Positions 15,304-15,358 of a stretch of 15,358 nt of DNA are shown here, piece after piece. Numbering within the stretch: the first letter of the stretch is position 1; every line of letters begins with the position of its first letter. The DNA is from Alphaproteobacteria bacterium. Lineage in GTDB: Bacteria; Pseudomonadota; Alphaproteobacteria; JAGOMX01. The DNA lies in contig JACVCA010000012.1 in the NCBI GenBank assembly GCA_016742295.1, positions 1-15,358 of the forward strand. The letters are read 5' to 3'. Below the pieces are notes generated by a model, which searched no databases, was not told the DNA's origin, and saw only the letters and a list, made by a program, of their open reading frames with translations. A program made the translations under genes and the position numbers.

Positions 15304-15358
15304 ATTAAGTTCCTTTCTAAATCAGTTTAATCTTATCCGACCTTTTAAATAATAATAT

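Overview
The window looks like chromosomal DNA of a low-GC alphaproteobacterium, probably a host-associated or intracellular lineage of the Holosporales/Paracaedibacter/Odyssella kind. The order ileS - lspA - BamF-type lipoprotein - two M16 peptidase paralogs - pgi - mutL is a recognisable alphaproteobacterial arrangement. The PDEF-motif lipoprotein (BamF) and the COX15-type heme A synthase point the same way. AT-rich DNA and a secreted protein with a eukaryote-like F-box motif at the right edge support association with a eukaryotic host. The genus is inference; no rRNA or tRNA gene is present to anchor it.

Layout. (1) 56-661, minus strand: an exported 201-residue protein of unknown function. 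(2) 662-890: a divergent control region with a perfect 10-bp inverted repeat and a good minus-strand promoter. (3) 891-7492, plus strand: a tight run of ileS, lspA, bamF-like, M16 peptidase (catalytic) and M16 paralog (non-catalytic), with gaps of 12, 20 and 16 bp and then an ATGA overlap. (4) 7578-10684: pgi and mutL, again joined by an ATGA overlap. (5) 10858-13569: a stand-alone SNF2-family ATPase with its own upstream region and no clear Shine-Dalgarno sequence. (6) 13600-14652: ctaA (COX15). (7) 14653-14865: a non-coding stretch with a possible transposase-gene fossil and a strong stem-loop. (8) 14866-15303, minus strand: a small secreted F-box-like protein convergent with ctaA.

Functional links. 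LspA is the signal peptidase for lipoproteins, and the next gene encodes a lipoprotein that would be its substrate and a probable BAM accessory subunit. The two M16 proteins both carry signal peptides and look like the active and inactive halves of a periplasmic heterodimer. Much of the first operon therefore concerns envelope biogenesis and periplasmic proteolysis. pgi, mutL, the SNF2 ATPase and ctaA cover central carbon metabolism, mismatch repair, DNA/chromatin-like remodelling and aerobic respiration.

The most notable points are the secreted F-box-like protein and an isoleucyl-tRNA synthetase in which one of four C-terminal zinc-ligand cysteines is glycine. No CRISPR array, intact mobile element or RNA gene was seen. 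All large genes are intact.
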